Counted from the stretch's first letter, positions 44,627 to 56,012 are shown. The stretch: DNA of 64,000 nucleotides from an uncultured Lactobacillaceae bacterium (GCA_945285405.1 CALYQJ010000001.1:90473-154472); one strand, 5' to 3'. Made by a program: numbers and translations. The notes: generated by a model from the sequence alone, not told the origin.

Positions 44627-45265
44627 TTAAAAATTATTAGCGGCATCATGAAGGGTTTCGAGATCTTCCGTAATAAATTTATGGTACTCATCATTAATTT
44701 TTTGATAAGCATTTTTAATTGCGTTTTGACTAATTTTTAAAACCTTTTTTGTTTCATGATCCTTGTAAATATAACCATCAATTTCGTTAAATTTAGTATA
44801 TAGTGTCACTAAGGTTGGTAATTCTTTATATAAAAAATCACTTGCAACATCAATCTTTTGAGGCTTAGCAACAATTTCTTTGAAGAAGCCATGTAAAAGT
44901 TGACTTATTTGATATTCTTGAGTAAGAGAGGATAGAGTTTGATTTTTACGACTTATGGTTTCAATTTGATTAATTTGCTTCAAAGCTGATGCCATCGTTT
45001 GACGAAAATAATCAATATCACTATCATTCAAACCTTGTTTATAATAATTAGCAAGAATTTTACGATTAATTCGCTTATTATTTTGATTGGTTTTTAGAAA
45101 GTGTTTTTTGTTAGTTCTAATAGTGTTACTATTATGGAAGAAATTTTTCCAAATAATATAGGTAATAATCAACGCAATTCCTAAGAATAAAAAAATAGTA
45201 AAGATGGTACCAAGTTCATTATCAATTGGATCCATCAATAAAAATGGTAGATTAAAAAAATTCAT
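44627..45265 (-). CDS. XpaC-like protein
   Basis: A 212-aa protein with one membrane helix (about residues 18-38), a basic linker and a helical C-terminal domain (KILANYYKQGLNDSDIDYFR onward) resembling XpaC (5-bromo-4-chloroindolyl phosphate hydrolysis family). It is 12 nt upstream of telA on the same strand, the conserved xpaC-telA pairing. The named activity is historical and not supported by catalytic residues here. Confidence 0.8.
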   Translation of the reverse strand: MNFFNLPFLLMDPIDNELGTIFTIFLFLGIALIITYIIWKNFFHNSNTIRTNKKHFLKTNQNNKRINRKILANYYKQGLNDSDIDYFRQTMASALKQINQIETISRKNQTLSSLTQEYQISQLLHGFFKEIVAKPQKIDVASDFLYKELPTLVTLYTKFNEIDGYIYKDHETKKVLKISQNAIKNAYQKINDEYHKFITEDLETLHDAANNF

Positions 45266-45490
45266 TTTTCTGCCAGCTTTCTTCTAGTTAACTTGATTTT
45301 ACCACAATGAATAATGAACGCTCTCGGTCTAAAGAATGAATCTTTTTAAAAAAAACAAAAGTATTTTTTCGAAAGAAAAAAAATCAAAAATTTTGAGTAA
45401 AAAAATAAATTACATTATTTTAATGGAATTATTACTTCTTATCATTATTTTTTTAGTCTTGTTTTTAGTTTAATATAGGAGAATTTAAAT

Positions 45491-46189
45491 ATGAAAAATA
45501 TTTTAGTTATTTGTGCAATGGATGAGGAAATTGAAAGGTTTAAAGAATTATTTGATTTCAAAAAGCAAACAATTTCATCAAACTTTCAATACTATGATGT
45601 TACTAACAATAATTATCATTTAAGATTAGCTAAATGCGGAATTGGAAAAGTTCAAATGGCATTAACAGCGACTTATTTAATTTCACAAAATAAACCTGAT
45701 TTAATTATTAATACTGGATCAGCGGGAGCAGTTGCTCCAAATGTTAAACAACGTGATTGTATAGTCGCCACAGGAGCTTTTTATCATGATGTTGATATGA
45801 CTGCTTTTGATTATAAATTAGGTCAATTGGCTGGACATAAATTAATTTTTGAGACTGATCAACAAATTACTCAAGAATTATTTAATTTGGCTAAAAAACA
45901 ATTTGGCGATCATGCAAAAAAAGGATTAGTTGCCACTGGAGATACTTTTGTTTCTAATAATGATTTAAAAGAAAAAATTTATACAAAATTCCCCAAACCG
46001 TTATGTGCTGAGATGGAAGGGGCAGCTTTAGCACAAGTTGCTGAAGAATTTAAATTACCTTTTGTTGAAATTAGAGGTATTAGTGATGATGAACCTAATG
46101 ACTCAGCAGCACAATTTGATTCAACAGTTGATGATGCAGGTTTAATTGCTGCAAACGTTGCAATAGATTATTTATCTAATTTAAAATAA
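45491..46189 (+). CDS. mtnN: 5'-methylthioadenosine/S-adenosylhomocysteine nucleosidase
   Basis: A 232-aa PNP-fold nucleosidase recycling SAM by-products; it feeds AI-2 synthesis in species with LuxS. Motifs: ICAMDEEIERF at the start, NTGSAGAVAPNVKQRD, ATGDTFVSN, AEMEGAALAQVA, and EIRGISDDEP with the catalytic Asp. AGGAG before the ATG. The following cysteine desulfurase gene is only 36 nt away, without a terminator. Confidence 0.95.
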   Translation: MKNILVICAMDEEIERFKELFDFKKQTISSNFQYYDVTNNNYHLRLAKCGIGKVQMALTATYLISQNKPDLIINTGSAGAVAPNVKQRDCIVATGAFYHDVDMTAFDYKLGQLAGHKLIFETDQQITQELFNLAKKQFGDHAKKGLVATGDTFVSNNDLKEKIYTKFPKPLCAEMEGAALAQVAEEFKLPFVEIRGISDDEPNDSAAQFDSTVDDAGLIAANVAIDYLSNLK

Positions 46190-46225
46190 AGCAAATTTAA
46201 TTATTGGAAAGGGCGGGTTTAATCA

Positions 46226-47392
46226 TTGAAAAGATACTATTTTGATCATGCCGCTACTACTCCAGTAGCACCTGAAGTTATTCAGACAATTACTAAAAGT
46301 TTAATTGATGATTTTGGAAATGTATCAAGTACTCATTATTTTGGACAAAGAGAAAAACTAAAGCTAAGACAAGCTAGAGAAGTTTTGGCTAATGCTATAA
46401 ATGCTAATTTAAATGAAGTTTACTTTACTAGTGGTTCAACAGAAAGTAATAACACGATTATTCGACAAACTGCATTATCTCGTCAAAATCAAGGCAAGCA
46501 CTTAATCACTACTGCAGTTGAACATCCATCAGTATTAAAAGTAATGCAGGATTTAGCTAAAAAAGGATTTGATGTAACTTTTTTACCAGTTGATGATTCA
46601 GGAACAATTAGTATAACTGATTTTAAAGCTGCTTTGAGACCAGATACAATTTTAGTATCAATAATGTATGCCAATCATGAAACCGGAAGGTTAATGCCAA
46701 TTAAAGAAATTGGTCAAATTTTGAAAAATCATTCAGCGTGGTTTCATGTTGATGCTACCCAAGCTTTAGGTGTTACTAAAATTGATGTTAAAAAATTGGG
46801 AATAGATTTTCTGAGTGCTTCAGCGCATAAAATTTATGGTCCTAAAGGAATTGGTTTACTTTATAAAAATCAAAATTGTGTGATTCCTCCTTTACTAATT
46901 GGTGGTGAGCAAGAAAATAAATTTCGTGCTGGTACAACTAATTTACCTTTAATTTTTGGCTTTGCTAAAGCTATGGAATTATGTGATTCAAAGGAAATTA
47001 ATAAATGGGTTATAATATATCAAGAGGAGAAAAGAGAATTAGTTAAACTATTAACTGAATTAGGCGTTGATTTTGCTGTTAATGGAGATTTTAATCAAGC
47101 GTTACCACATATTCTAAATTTATGGATTAAAGGTATTCCTTCAAATGTTTTATTGCCATTGTTAGATTTAGATGGTTTTGCTCTCTCAGCGGGTTCTGCA
47201 TGCACAGCAGGAAGTGCTGAAGATTCACCGGTGCTAACAGCAATGTATCCCAATAATTTGATAAGAGTACGTCAATCAATAAGGATCAGTTTGGGTCATG
47301 ATAATCAAAAAGCTGATGTAATTGCATTAGCTCATGCAATTGCTAAACGAGTTAATCATTTTAAAAGGTCAAAAGAAAAGGCGGTTAGTTAA
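46226..47392 (+). CDS. Cysteine desulfurase (NifS/IscS-type)
   Basis: A 388-aa PLP enzyme that removes sulfur from cysteine. PLP Lys is in SASAHKIYGPKGIG (near residue 202); the mobile active-site Cys is in LSAGSACTAGS (near residue 326). The start YYFDHAATTPVAPEV is typical. TTG start with a GGAAAGGG upstream. Its position immediately before DUF1831 and mnmA indicates it supplies sulfur for tRNA 2-thiouridine formation. Confidence 0.94.
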   Translation: MKRYYFDHAATTPVAPEVIQTITKSLIDDFGNVSSTHYFGQREKLKLRQAREVLANAINANLNEVYFTSGSTESNNTIIRQTALSRQNQGKHLITTAVEHPSVLKVMQDLAKKGFDVTFLPVDDSGTISITDFKAALRPDTILVSIMYANHETGRLMPIKEIGQILKNHSAWFHVDATQALGVTKIDVKKLGIDFLSASAHKIYGPKGIGLLYKNQNCVIPPLLIGGEQENKFRAGTTNLPLIFGFAKAMELCDSKEINKWVIIYQEEKRELVKLLTELGVDFAVNGDFNQALPHILNLWIKGIPSNVLLPLLDLDGFALSAGSACTAGSAEDSPVLTAMYPNNLIRVRQSIRISLGHDNQKADVIALAHAIAKRVNHFKRSKEKAVS

Positions 47393-48836
<1,444 letters not shown>

Positions 48837-48837
48837 A

Positions 48838-49491
48838 ATGATTAAGTTATATTTAGTCAGACACGGTAAAACAGTTTGGAATCAAGAACATCGGTTACAA
48901 GGTGCGTGGGAAAATTCCCCATTGTTGAAAAATGATCTTCAACGAATTTACGCTTTAGGTCATCGATTGGCTAAGCAAAAATTTGCTGCAATTTATTCTT
49001 CACCTTTAAAACGTTCATTTGAAACTGCACAATATCTTGCAAAAGTAATGAAATATTCTCAACCAATTCACGTGGCCGAGGCTTTAAGAGAATTTGATTT
49101 TGGCGTAATGGAAGGTAAACGTGATGAAGATTTACCTCAAAAATATCAGTTTCAAGTTGCTAATTTTTTTAAAAGGCCTGAAGAGTTTAATGGCAGAGCA
49201 ATTCATGGAGAAAGTTATCAACAAGCAGCTCAACGGACTAAATTATTTGTAGTTAGTTTAGTTGATTTTTATCCTAATAATTCCAAAATTATTTGTGTAA
49301 GTCATGGTGGTATTTTAAATATTATGATTAATGCTTTATTGCAAATTCCAATTAAAGATTATCGTAAACATGGTGGGATTACTAATGCATCATTAACACG
49401 TTTAGATGTTAATGATGATTATACTGCTCACTTAATTGATTTTAATAATACGGATCATTTAAAAAATCTGGATTCTTCAGATACGATTTAA
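48838..49491 (+). CDS. Histidine phosphatase family protein
   Basis: A 217-aa phosphoglycerate-mutase-like enzyme. The catalytic RHG is in YLVRHGKTVWNQEHRLQG, SSPLKRSFETAQ carries the second Arg, and ICVSHGGILN the second His. Substrate is unknown; members range from metabolite phosphatases to mutases. One nt after mnmA and 1 nt before recD2, so co-transcribed. Confidence 0.9.
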   Translation: MIKLYLVRHGKTVWNQEHRLQGAWENSPLLKNDLQRIYALGHRLAKQKFAAIYSSPLKRSFETAQYLAKVMKYSQPIHVAEALREFDFGVMEGKRDEDLPQKYQFQVANFFKRPEEFNGRAIHGESYQQAAQRTKLFVVSLVDFYPNNSKIICVSHGGILNIMINALLQIPIKDYRKHGGITNASLTRLDVNDDYTAHLIDFNNTDHLKNLDSSDTI

Positions 49492-49492
49492 A

Positions 49493-51904
49493 ATGGATCA
49501 AAAAAATAATAATAATCAATACGTAATTGGTAAAGTTAAAAAGATTATATTTCGTAACTCAAAAGAACAGTTTTTTATTGTTTCAGTCGAGATTTCTGAA
49601 TTAACTTTTGATTTTCCTGATTCAGAAATTACAATTACTGGTATACTTCCGGGATTAGCTGAAGGTTTAGCTTATAAATTTTTTGGTCAATTAACAACTC
49701 ATCCTAAATATGGTCGTCAGTTTAAAGCAGCTACTTTTGAATTGGTGAATGAACCTAATGATCCACAAGCGGTAGTTAAGTTTTTAGTTTCTCGTGAATT
49801 ACCAGGAATTGGTGAAAAAACAGCTCAAAAAATTGTTAGTAAATTAGGAGTAAATGCTGTTGATAAAATCATTAATGATCCTCACTGTTTAGATGGACTT
49901 AAAATTAATTCTGAACGTCAAAAACAAATTCGAGAGAAATTAACGGAAGATGTTGAATTAAATCAAGTTCTTTTAGCATTTAGTCGTTTTCATATTTCAC
50001 AATCTGCGGCAATTGATGCTTACAATCTTTATGGATTAGAAGCAATTAACATTTTAAATGATAATCCTTATTACTTTCTGGGAAGGATAGTTCGCCTTTC
50101 ATTTAACCAAATTGATCAATCATGCAAAATGTCACAATTAGATGTTAGTGAACCTGAAAGAATTACTGGGGCATTAAAATGGGTAGCCACTGAAATGATT
50201 AGCCGTTCAGGAAGTACCTTAATTGAAAAAGAACGAATTTTGAAAAATACTTATTGGGTTTTAGGGGAAAATAATGGTATCAACGTTGATGAAGGATTAG
50301 TAGCGAAATGTTTAGAAGAAAATGATGAAGATTTCTTTTCCTTTCAAGATCAGTATGTAACTACTTCCGAGTATGCTCAATATGAAAATGAAGTTAGTTC
50401 AGCAATTATTAACTTAAATTATCCTTTAAAAAATAATAAAAAAGCAATTGATAGTGAGATTAATGATTTTGAAAAAAGAGTAAATATTAAACTCGATAAT
50501 TATCAAATTAAGGCAATAAAAAATGCCTTTTTTAATAATTTAAGTATCATTACAGGTGGACCAGGAACAGGAAAAACGACTATTGTTAAGGCAATTATTG
50601 AAATTTTTGCAAATTTGCATAATCTAGATTTACAAGCGCAAGCACATGAAGAAAGTTCGGGAATTTTATTAACAGCTCCAACAGGAAAAGCGGCAAAAGC
50701 TTTAAGTGATAAAACACAATTTCCAGCTGGAACAATTCATCGATTATTAAAGGTTCGTGATGTTGAGGATCGTAACTCTGAAACTGATTTAATTAGTCCA
50801 GATTTATTAATTATTGATGAAATGTCTTTAGTGGATATTGGCTTATTAGCTCAACTAATTAGATCATGTAAAACTCGGCCGACAATAGTAATGTTAGGGG
50901 ACGTCGATCAGCTACCATCAGTTGGTGCAGGTCAAGTATTTAAAGATTTAATTGATAGTGATGTTTTATCAGTGACAACATTAAATCGTAATTTTAGACA
51001 GGAATTAGGTGGCAATATTATTAATTTTGCTAATTTGGTTAATTCGGGTGAAATTTACGATAGTATGGAAGATAACTATGAAGATTTACAGATGATTCAA
51101 GCTACCGGTGCAGATATAGTTCCCGCTATTGAAAAAATAGTACAAACTGAAATTAAACGGGGAGTATCTATTACCGAATTGCAAATTTTAGCTCCTATGT
51201 ATAAAAATAAAGGGGGTATTTTTGAAATTAATGAAGCTATTCATCAATTAGTTAATCCTCCTAAAAAGAAAATTGGTGGATTTTCAGTAGGTGATAAAGT
51301 TATTCAGCTCGAAAATAATCCTGAAAAAGATGTTTATAATGGTGAAATTGGAATTGTTGAAAATGTTGCACGAATTCATGGTCGTATATTGACGAAAGTT
51401 ATCTTTGAAAATGAAGATGAAATATCCTATGAACCCGATGAATTAAATCAACTAACTTTGGCTTATGCAATTTCGATTCATAAAGCTCAGGGAAGTGAAT
51501 TTAAAACTGTAATTGTTACTATGAATGGCCGTTTTGATTCAATGCTTCGCCGTAATTTACTTTATACAGCAGTAACTAGAGCTAAGGATCATTTATATTT
51601 GGTTGGGGATTTGACAACTTTCATTAGAGCTGCTAGCTTACCGTCAATTGTTCGGACAACAGGTTTAGTGAATAAGTTACAGTTAAATTTATCTCAATCA
51701 TTTAAAGAACAAAAATTTTCAGATAAAATTCAACAACAAATTGCTTCGGCTTCTTTAGAAGATGTACCTAATAAATCTAATGCTATATCTAAGCCAAGAG
51801 AAATAAATTCAGATTCGGTTAAAAAAGTATATATCTTAACTCCTGAAAATTACGAAAATGTTGATCCCATGATTGGGATGCTAGGGATAAGTCCTTATGA
51901 TTAA
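49493..51904 (+). CDS. recD2: RecD2-type DNA helicase
   Basis: An 803-aa superfamily 1B 5'-3' helicase. An N-terminal OB/HhH region (ELPGIGEKTAQKIVSKLG) precedes the motor: motif I GGPGTGKTT near residue 355, LTAPTGKAAKAL, motif II LLIIDEMSLVD, MLGDVDQLPSVGAG, and the C-terminal AYAISIHKAQGSEF and LLYTAVTRAK. This is RecD without RecBC, involved in repair and replication restart. Ends at a perfect bidirectional terminator. Confidence 0.95.
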   Translation: MDQKNNNNQYVIGKVKKIIFRNSKEQFFIVSVEISELTFDFPDSEITITGILPGLAEGLAYKFFGQLTTHPKYGRQFKAATFELVNEPNDPQAVVKFLVSRELPGIGEKTAQKIVSKLGVNAVDKIINDPHCLDGLKINSERQKQIREKLTEDVELNQVLLAFSRFHISQSAAIDAYNLYGLEAINILNDNPYYFLGRIVRLSFNQIDQSCKMSQLDVSEPERITGALKWVATEMISRSGSTLIEKERILKNTYWVLGENNGINVDEGLVAKCLEENDEDFFSFQDQYVTTSEYAQYENEVSSAIINLNYPLKNNKKAIDSEINDFEKRVNIKLDNYQIKAIKNAFFNNLSIITGGPGTGKTTIVKAIIEIFANLHNLDLQAQAHEESSGILLTAPTGKAAKALSDKTQFPAGTIHRLLKVRDVEDRNSETDLISPDLLIIDEMSLVDIGLLAQLIRSCKTRPTIVMLGDVDQLPSVGAGQVFKDLIDSDVLSVTTLNRNFRQELGGNIINFANLVNSGEIYDSMEDNYEDLQMIQATGADIVPAIEKIVQTEIKRGVSITELQILAPMYKNKGGIFEINEAIHQLVNPPKKKIGGFSVGDKVIQLENNPEKDVYNGEIGIVENVARIHGRILTKVIFENEDEISYEPDELNQLTLAYAISIHKAQGSEFKTVIVTMNGRFDSMLRRNLLYTAVTRAKDHLYLVGDLTTFIRAASLPSIVRTTGLVNKLQLNLSQSFKEQKFSDKIQQQIASASLEDVPNKSNAISKPREINSDSVKKVYILTPENYENVDPMIGMLGISPYD

Positions 51905-51940
51905 AAAAATGATCAATTATTTAAATAATTGATCATTTTT
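51905..51940. terminator. Perfect 36-bp palindromic bidirectional terminator
   Basis: The whole segment is its own reverse complement, with ATGATCAATTATT in the stem and A/T runs at the ends. It separates the convergent recD2 and rnjA genes. Confidence 0.93.
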
Positions 51941-51974
51941 AAAACCTAATATTTTATTTTAAATATATATTTAG

Positions 51975-53660
51975 TTAAACGCTAATAACCATGGGAATGA
52001 TCATCGGTTTACGTTCAGTTTTACTATATAGAAATTCTTGTAACTTATCGATGATTGCTTCATTAATTGCTGCTTCAGAAACGCGGGAGCGATCCTTAAA
52101 ACATTGTTTAATTGCGTGATAAACTTGTTTTTGTGCTTGATTGATTAGTTCACCAGATTCACGCATGTAAATGAACCCTCGCGATAAAATATCTGGTCCT
52201 GATAAAATTTGTCCCGTTTTCATCTTTACAGTAGCACAAGCTGCTACTAAACCATCTTCACTTAAAAGTTGTCGTTCGTGAATTACCGCATTACCAATAT
52301 CACCAATACCGTTACCATCAACAAAAGCATCACTAGCAGGATAATGACTAGTGACTTTAGCATTTTTATGATTTAATTCCAAAACATCGCCATTTTCCAT
52401 AATAAAGCAATTTTCTTTTGGAACATCACAAAGTTGTGCCGATTCTGTATGAATTTTTAACATTCGGTATTCGCCATGAATTGGCATAAAAAAATGTGGT
52501 TTCATTAGACGAATCATTAATTTTTGTTCTTCTTGCCCTCCGTGTCCAGAAGTATGAACATTATTAACTCTTCCATGGATGACATTTGCACCGGCCTCTT
52601 CTAAGGCATTAATTACTCGGTTAACGCTAGTTGTATTTCCAGGAATAGGTAGAGAAGAAAAAATAACTGTATCCCCAGGGATTATGGAAATTTGTTTATG
52701 GGTTCCGTTTGCAATTCTTGAAAGTGCCGCCATAGGTTCTCCTTGAGACCCGGTACAAAGAATCATTAGTTTATCACCCGGAACTTTATTAACTTCTTTA
52801 GGATCAATTAAAGTATCTTTTGGATAATTTAGATAACCTAATTCAATTCCATTTTTAATCGCCGCTTCCATACTGCGACCAAATACTACAATTTTACGAC
52901 CGTTTTCAATAGCCACGTCGGAAGCTTGCTTTATTCTGGAAATATTTGAAGCAAAACTTGCAAAGATTATACGTCCTTTAATTCCGCCCATAATATTTCT
53001 AATTGAACGTCCAACAAATCGTTCTGATTTTGTGAAAGTAGGAATTTCTGCATTAGTTGAGTCTGACATCAGTAATAATACACCTTCAGATCCTAATTTA
53101 GCCATTCTTTGAAGGTTAGGAGCTGGTTGGCCGTCAACAGGCGTAAAATCAAACTTATAGTCACCAGTTTGAATAATAATTCCTTCAGGCGTATGGACTG
53201 CTACTCCTAAAGTATCTGGAATTGAATGAGTAGTTCTAAAGAAAGTAACTTTTAATTCACCGAAATCAATTTCTGAATCTTCACTTAATTCATTTAAAGT
53301 ACAAGCTTTAGTTAAACCATTTTCTTCTAATTTACTTCTAATTAGGGCTAAGGCTAATGGCCCAGCATAGATATCTATACCAGGTAATTGTCTTAACAGA
53401 AAAGGAATACCCCCAATATGGTCTTCATGGCCATGGGTAATAAATAGTCCTAAAATTTTATCGCGATTTTTAATGACATGTTGATAATCTGAAATGACAT
53501 AATCAACTCCTAATAAATCATCTTCTGGAAATTTAATTCCACAATCGATAATAATAATTTTATCATGATATTCCACACAATACATATTTTTACCGATTTC
53601 ATTAAGGCCACCAATCGCCGAGACTTTGACGTTATTATTTACTTTTGTTTTGGTTGGCAT
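51975..53660 (-). CDS. rnjA: Ribonuclease J1
   Basis: A 561-aa metallo-beta-lactamase/beta-CASP nuclease with 5'-3' exo- and endonuclease activity, central to mRNA decay in Firmicutes. Zn motif THGHEDHIGG, MSDSTNAE, HTSGHGGQEE and HGEYRML are present. Normal length. The stop of rpoY shares a base with its start, so the two are translated together. Confidence 0.95.
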   Translation of the reverse strand: MPTKTKVNNNVKVSAIGGLNEIGKNMYCVEYHDKIIIIDCGIKFPEDDLLGVDYVISDYQHVIKNRDKILGLFITHGHEDHIGGIPFLLRQLPGIDIYAGPLALALIRSKLEENGLTKACTLNELSEDSEIDFGELKVTFFRTTHSIPDTLGVAVHTPEGIIIQTGDYKFDFTPVDGQPAPNLQRMAKLGSEGVLLLMSDSTNAEIPTFTKSERFVGRSIRNIMGGIKGRIIFASFASNISRIKQASDVAIENGRKIVVFGRSMEAAIKNGIELGYLNYPKDTLIDPKEVNKVPGDKLMILCTGSQGEPMAALSRIANGTHKQISIIPGDTVIFSSLPIPGNTTSVNRVINALEEAGANVIHGRVNNVHTSGHGGQEEQKLMIRLMKPHFFMPIHGEYRMLKIHTESAQLCDVPKENCFIMENGDVLELNHKNAKVTSHYPASDAFVDGNGIGDIGNAVIHERQLLSEDGLVAACATVKMKTGQILSGPDILSRGFIYMRESGELINQAQKQVYHAIKQCFKDRSRVSEAAINEAIIDKLQEFLYSKTERKPMIIPMVISV

Positions 53661-53878
53661 TATAAGTCCTTTAGTACCTTAAAATCAGGATTATGTTTTT
53701 CCTCATACTCTAAAGATTCTTCATCTAATTCTGTAACGTATTCAATACTGTAAGGATATTTAGCAGTTATTTTTTCTTTGAGCTCAGGAATTCCTTTAGC
53801 TTCTGCATAAAGACTTTTTGTACTTTCCCGTCGAGGATTGTGACTTGGGTCTTCTTGATAAAAAACTTTGTAAATCAT
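53660..53878 (-). CDS. rpoY: RNA polymerase epsilon subunit RpoY
   Basis: A 72-aa small RNAP subunit: MIYKVFYQEDPSHNPRRE and YSIEYVTELDEESLEYEE are diagnostic for the RpoY/YkzG family. Always found before rnjA in lactobacilli, as here. AGGAG upstream of the ATG. Confidence 0.95.
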   Translation of the reverse strand: MIYKVFYQEDPSHNPRRESTKSLYAEAKGIPELKEKITAKYPYSIEYVTELDEESLEYEEKHNPDFKVLKDL

Positions 53879-53910
53879 ATTTCTCCTATTTTCTTATTTA
53901 AATATTTTAA

Positions 53911-54465
53911 TTACTCAATAACAATCGTATTTTCAGGTAATTTAAAGGGTGATTCTTTACTAATATGGTCATAAAAAAGGACCCCGTTTAAATGATCTAG
54001 TTCATGTTGAACTACAATTGCGGGATAATCCTTTAGTTTAATTTCGTGACGTTGACCAGTAATATCAAAATATTCTAAAGTAATGCGATCTACTCGAACT
54101 ACAAATCCTGGAACATTTCGATTAACTGAAAGGCAACCTTCACCTTCATTAAGAGCAGCATGTTTAACCGATTCCCTTAAAATGCGCGGATTATATAGGA
54201 TATCCTTAAATAGAATTTTCCCATCATTAGCAGGCGCTAAAACTGCAGCAATCCTCTTTGAAACATCAACTTGGGGTGCTGCTAAACCAACTCCAGCACG
54301 AAGATGATATTTAGCCGCTAAGTCTTCATCTTGACTTATTTCTAAATATTTCATCATGTTTTTTCCTAATTGACGTTCGTCTTGAGTTAAAGGAAAGGTA
54401 ACTTTTTGTGCTGTCTTTCTTAATGTTGGATTCCCTTCACGAATAATATCCTTCATTAAAATCAT
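53911..54465 (-). CDS. def: Peptide deformylase
   Basis: A 184-aa metalloenzyme removing the formyl group from nascent Met. All three motifs are intact: GVGLAAPQ, EGCLSV and QHELDHLNG (His-Glu-x-x-His metal site). ATG 54465 is 6 nt after AAAGGAAG, so the short MIL extension is real. Upstream of rpoY-rnjA on the same strand, 32 nt apart. Confidence 0.95.
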   Translation of the reverse strand: MILMKDIIREGNPTLRKTAQKVTFPLTQDERQLGKNMMKYLEISQDEDLAAKYHLRAGVGLAAPQVDVSKRIAAVLAPANDGKILFKDILYNPRILRESVKHAALNEGEGCLSVNRNVPGFVVRVDRITLEYFDITGQRHEIKLKDYPAIVVQHELDHLNGVLFYDHISKESPFKLPENTIVIE

Positions 54466-54601
54466 GACAAACTTCCTTTGATGTAATTTAGTCTATAGTT
54501 TATTCTATTATATTACAAAGTAGCTCATAAGTATAATTAAAGCTAACAAAAGAAGTCATTTATTCAAAAAGTTTAAGAATAATAGTAATCTGAGCTAGTT
54601 T

Positions 54602-55237
54602 TTATTTGCTTCTATATGGGAATAATTTCAGATTATTATCTTCATAAGTTGCTAGATAGATATCGTTCACTTGATATCCATTGTTTTTAATTTCATTTCG
54701 CAACCACGTATCATCTTTACCAATTGCATCTAAGGATTCTTCTAAAATTTGTCCATCGGTTATCAAAGGAGCATTAATCATTGATTCACCTTTTTGAATA
54801 ATTGTTAATTGACCATTAGTTTCAAGTACAGCAGCTTTTACTTTTTTCAAATCTTCTATTCCTGCAGTTCGTAGTTTGAACATTAACGTACTAGCAGTCA
54901 TGCCTCTGGCAGTTAAGCCTTTAACGTCAATTTTTCCGTTAGATATAACTTTTAAAGGAGACCCTTCCACTAATTTTTTCACAATTCGCGTATGATTAGT
55001 TAAAAAGCGTATAACTAGAACAACAATTGTCCAAATTACTAAAACTAAGAAAAATTGAAGAACAGTAATATTTTCATTAAAAATAATTCCACCAATAATA
55101 CCACCTAAAACATAATTTTGCATCTGATCAATTACGTTAGTGGGAGCTAAATTGCCTTTACCCGATAAATTAATCTGAGTAATAATGCAAATGAAACCCA
55201 AAACAAATTTAATTGCAACTTCGGAATAATTAATCAT
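54602..55237 (-). CDS. DUF421 (YetF-like) membrane protein
   Basis: A 211-aa protein with two or three N-terminal membrane helices and a C-terminal DUF421 soluble domain: LVEGSPLKVISNGKIDVKGL and ARGMTASTLMFKLRTAGIED. Function unknown. It is paired with DUF3290 (9 nt apart), the usual arrangement in lactobacilli. A later LITDGQILEESLDAIGKDDTW segment is typical. Confidence 0.9.
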   Translation of the reverse strand: MINYSEVAIKFVLGFICIITQINLSGKGNLAPTNVIDQMQNYVLGGIIGGIIFNENITVLQFFLVLVIWTIVVLVIRFLTNHTRIVKKLVEGSPLKVISNGKIDVKGLTARGMTASTLMFKLRTAGIEDLKKVKAAVLETNGQLTIIQKGESMINAPLITDGQILEESLDAIGKDDTWLRNEIKNNGYQVNDIYLATYEDNNLKLFPYRSK

Positions 55238-55246
55238 TTTTCTACC

Positions 55247-55693
55247 TTATTTCACAACATTTATTTTATTATTTACTAATGCAGCTTTAACTAATTGATA
55301 GCTCGAAAAGTCAGTATTAAAGATGACTTGGTAATAATCTTTACGAATTTTGACAACCATTTGGTTAGTTAAAGCTGTTTGATTGCAATAAATATCTTGG
55401 GGTTTTACTTTTTTATCTTTTGCTAAACTTTTGATAAAAAAAGTCATTTGTGAAGATTTATTATTAGTGTTTCGCGATTGCTGATAATTAGTAAATTGAA
55501 TTCCTAACAAGAGTATTCCGCATAGTACTACAATAATAATGAGGTCACGATATTTATTATCATCATGATGGTGGGCAAATTGAAAAGCTAAACCAACAAG
55601 AAGTAATCCTATAATAGCCGCTATAACAAACTTAAAGTTCTGTGAGCTGTTAACCTGTTTCAAAAAATATTCATATGTATAAAAATTTGCCAT
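55247..55693 (-). CDS. DUF3290 membrane protein
   Basis: A 148-aa protein with two membrane helices (about residues 20-40 and 48-66) and a small extracytoplasmic or cytoplasmic domain. Opens MANFYTYEYFLKQVNSSQNF, characteristic of DUF3290. Partner of the DUF421 gene. An extended -10 (TGTTATAAT on the minus strand, near 55749-55757) probably drives the pair. Function unknown. Confidence 0.88.
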   Translation of the reverse strand: MANFYTYEYFLKQVNSSQNFKFVIAAIIGLLLVGLAFQFAHHHDDNKYRDLIIIVVLCGILLLGIQFTNYQQSRNTNNKSSQMTFFIKSLAKDKKVKPQDIYCNQTALTNQMVVKIRKDYYQVIFNTDFSSYQLVKAALVNNKINVVK

Positions 55694-55856
55694 GATATAT
55701 GCCTCATTTTAAATAAATTGTAAAAAAATTTTCTTTTACCTTACAACGATTATAACACTTGTTTTTTAATTTTTTGTACAAATTAATAGCTTAAAGATAA
55801 AATTATACAATGTACCGTTGCGCTTTTAGATTTTCTAATACAAATAGAGAATTTAA

Positions 55857-55885
55857 TTGACATTTATCCAAGTTACGAGTAAAAT
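55857..55885 (+). promoter_or_regulatory. Consensus promoter of the tRNA-Gln gene
   Basis: TTGACA (55857-55862) and TAAAAT (55880-55885) are 17 bp apart, ending 13 bp before the tRNA. Confidence 0.85.
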
Positions 55886-55898
55886 TCACTATTGTTCG

Positions 55899-55970
55899 TG
55901 GGTAGTAGCCAAGTGGTAAGGCAGTGGACTCTGAATCCATAATTCATAGGTTCGAATCCTATCTACCCAA
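55899..55970 (+). tRNA. tRNA-Gln, anticodon CTG
   Basis: A full cloverleaf: acceptor TGGGTAG/CTACCCA (U1-A72, a Gln identity feature), D arm GCC/GGC, anticodon stem GTGGA/TCCAT around loop CTCTGAA (anticodon CTG, reads CAG), T arm ATAGG-TTCGAAT-CCTAT. Discriminator is A; CCA is not encoded. It stands alone, with its own promoter and terminator. Confidence 0.95.
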
Positions 55971-55980
55971 TAAAATAGAA

Positions 55981-56012
55981 AACACCGTTAAATTATTTAA
56001 CGGTGTTTTTTT
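55981..56012 (+). terminator. Rho-independent terminator after tRNA-Gln
   Basis: AACACCGTTAAA pairs perfectly with TTTAACGGTGTT around a 3-nt loop, followed by T residues. Confidence 0.93.
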
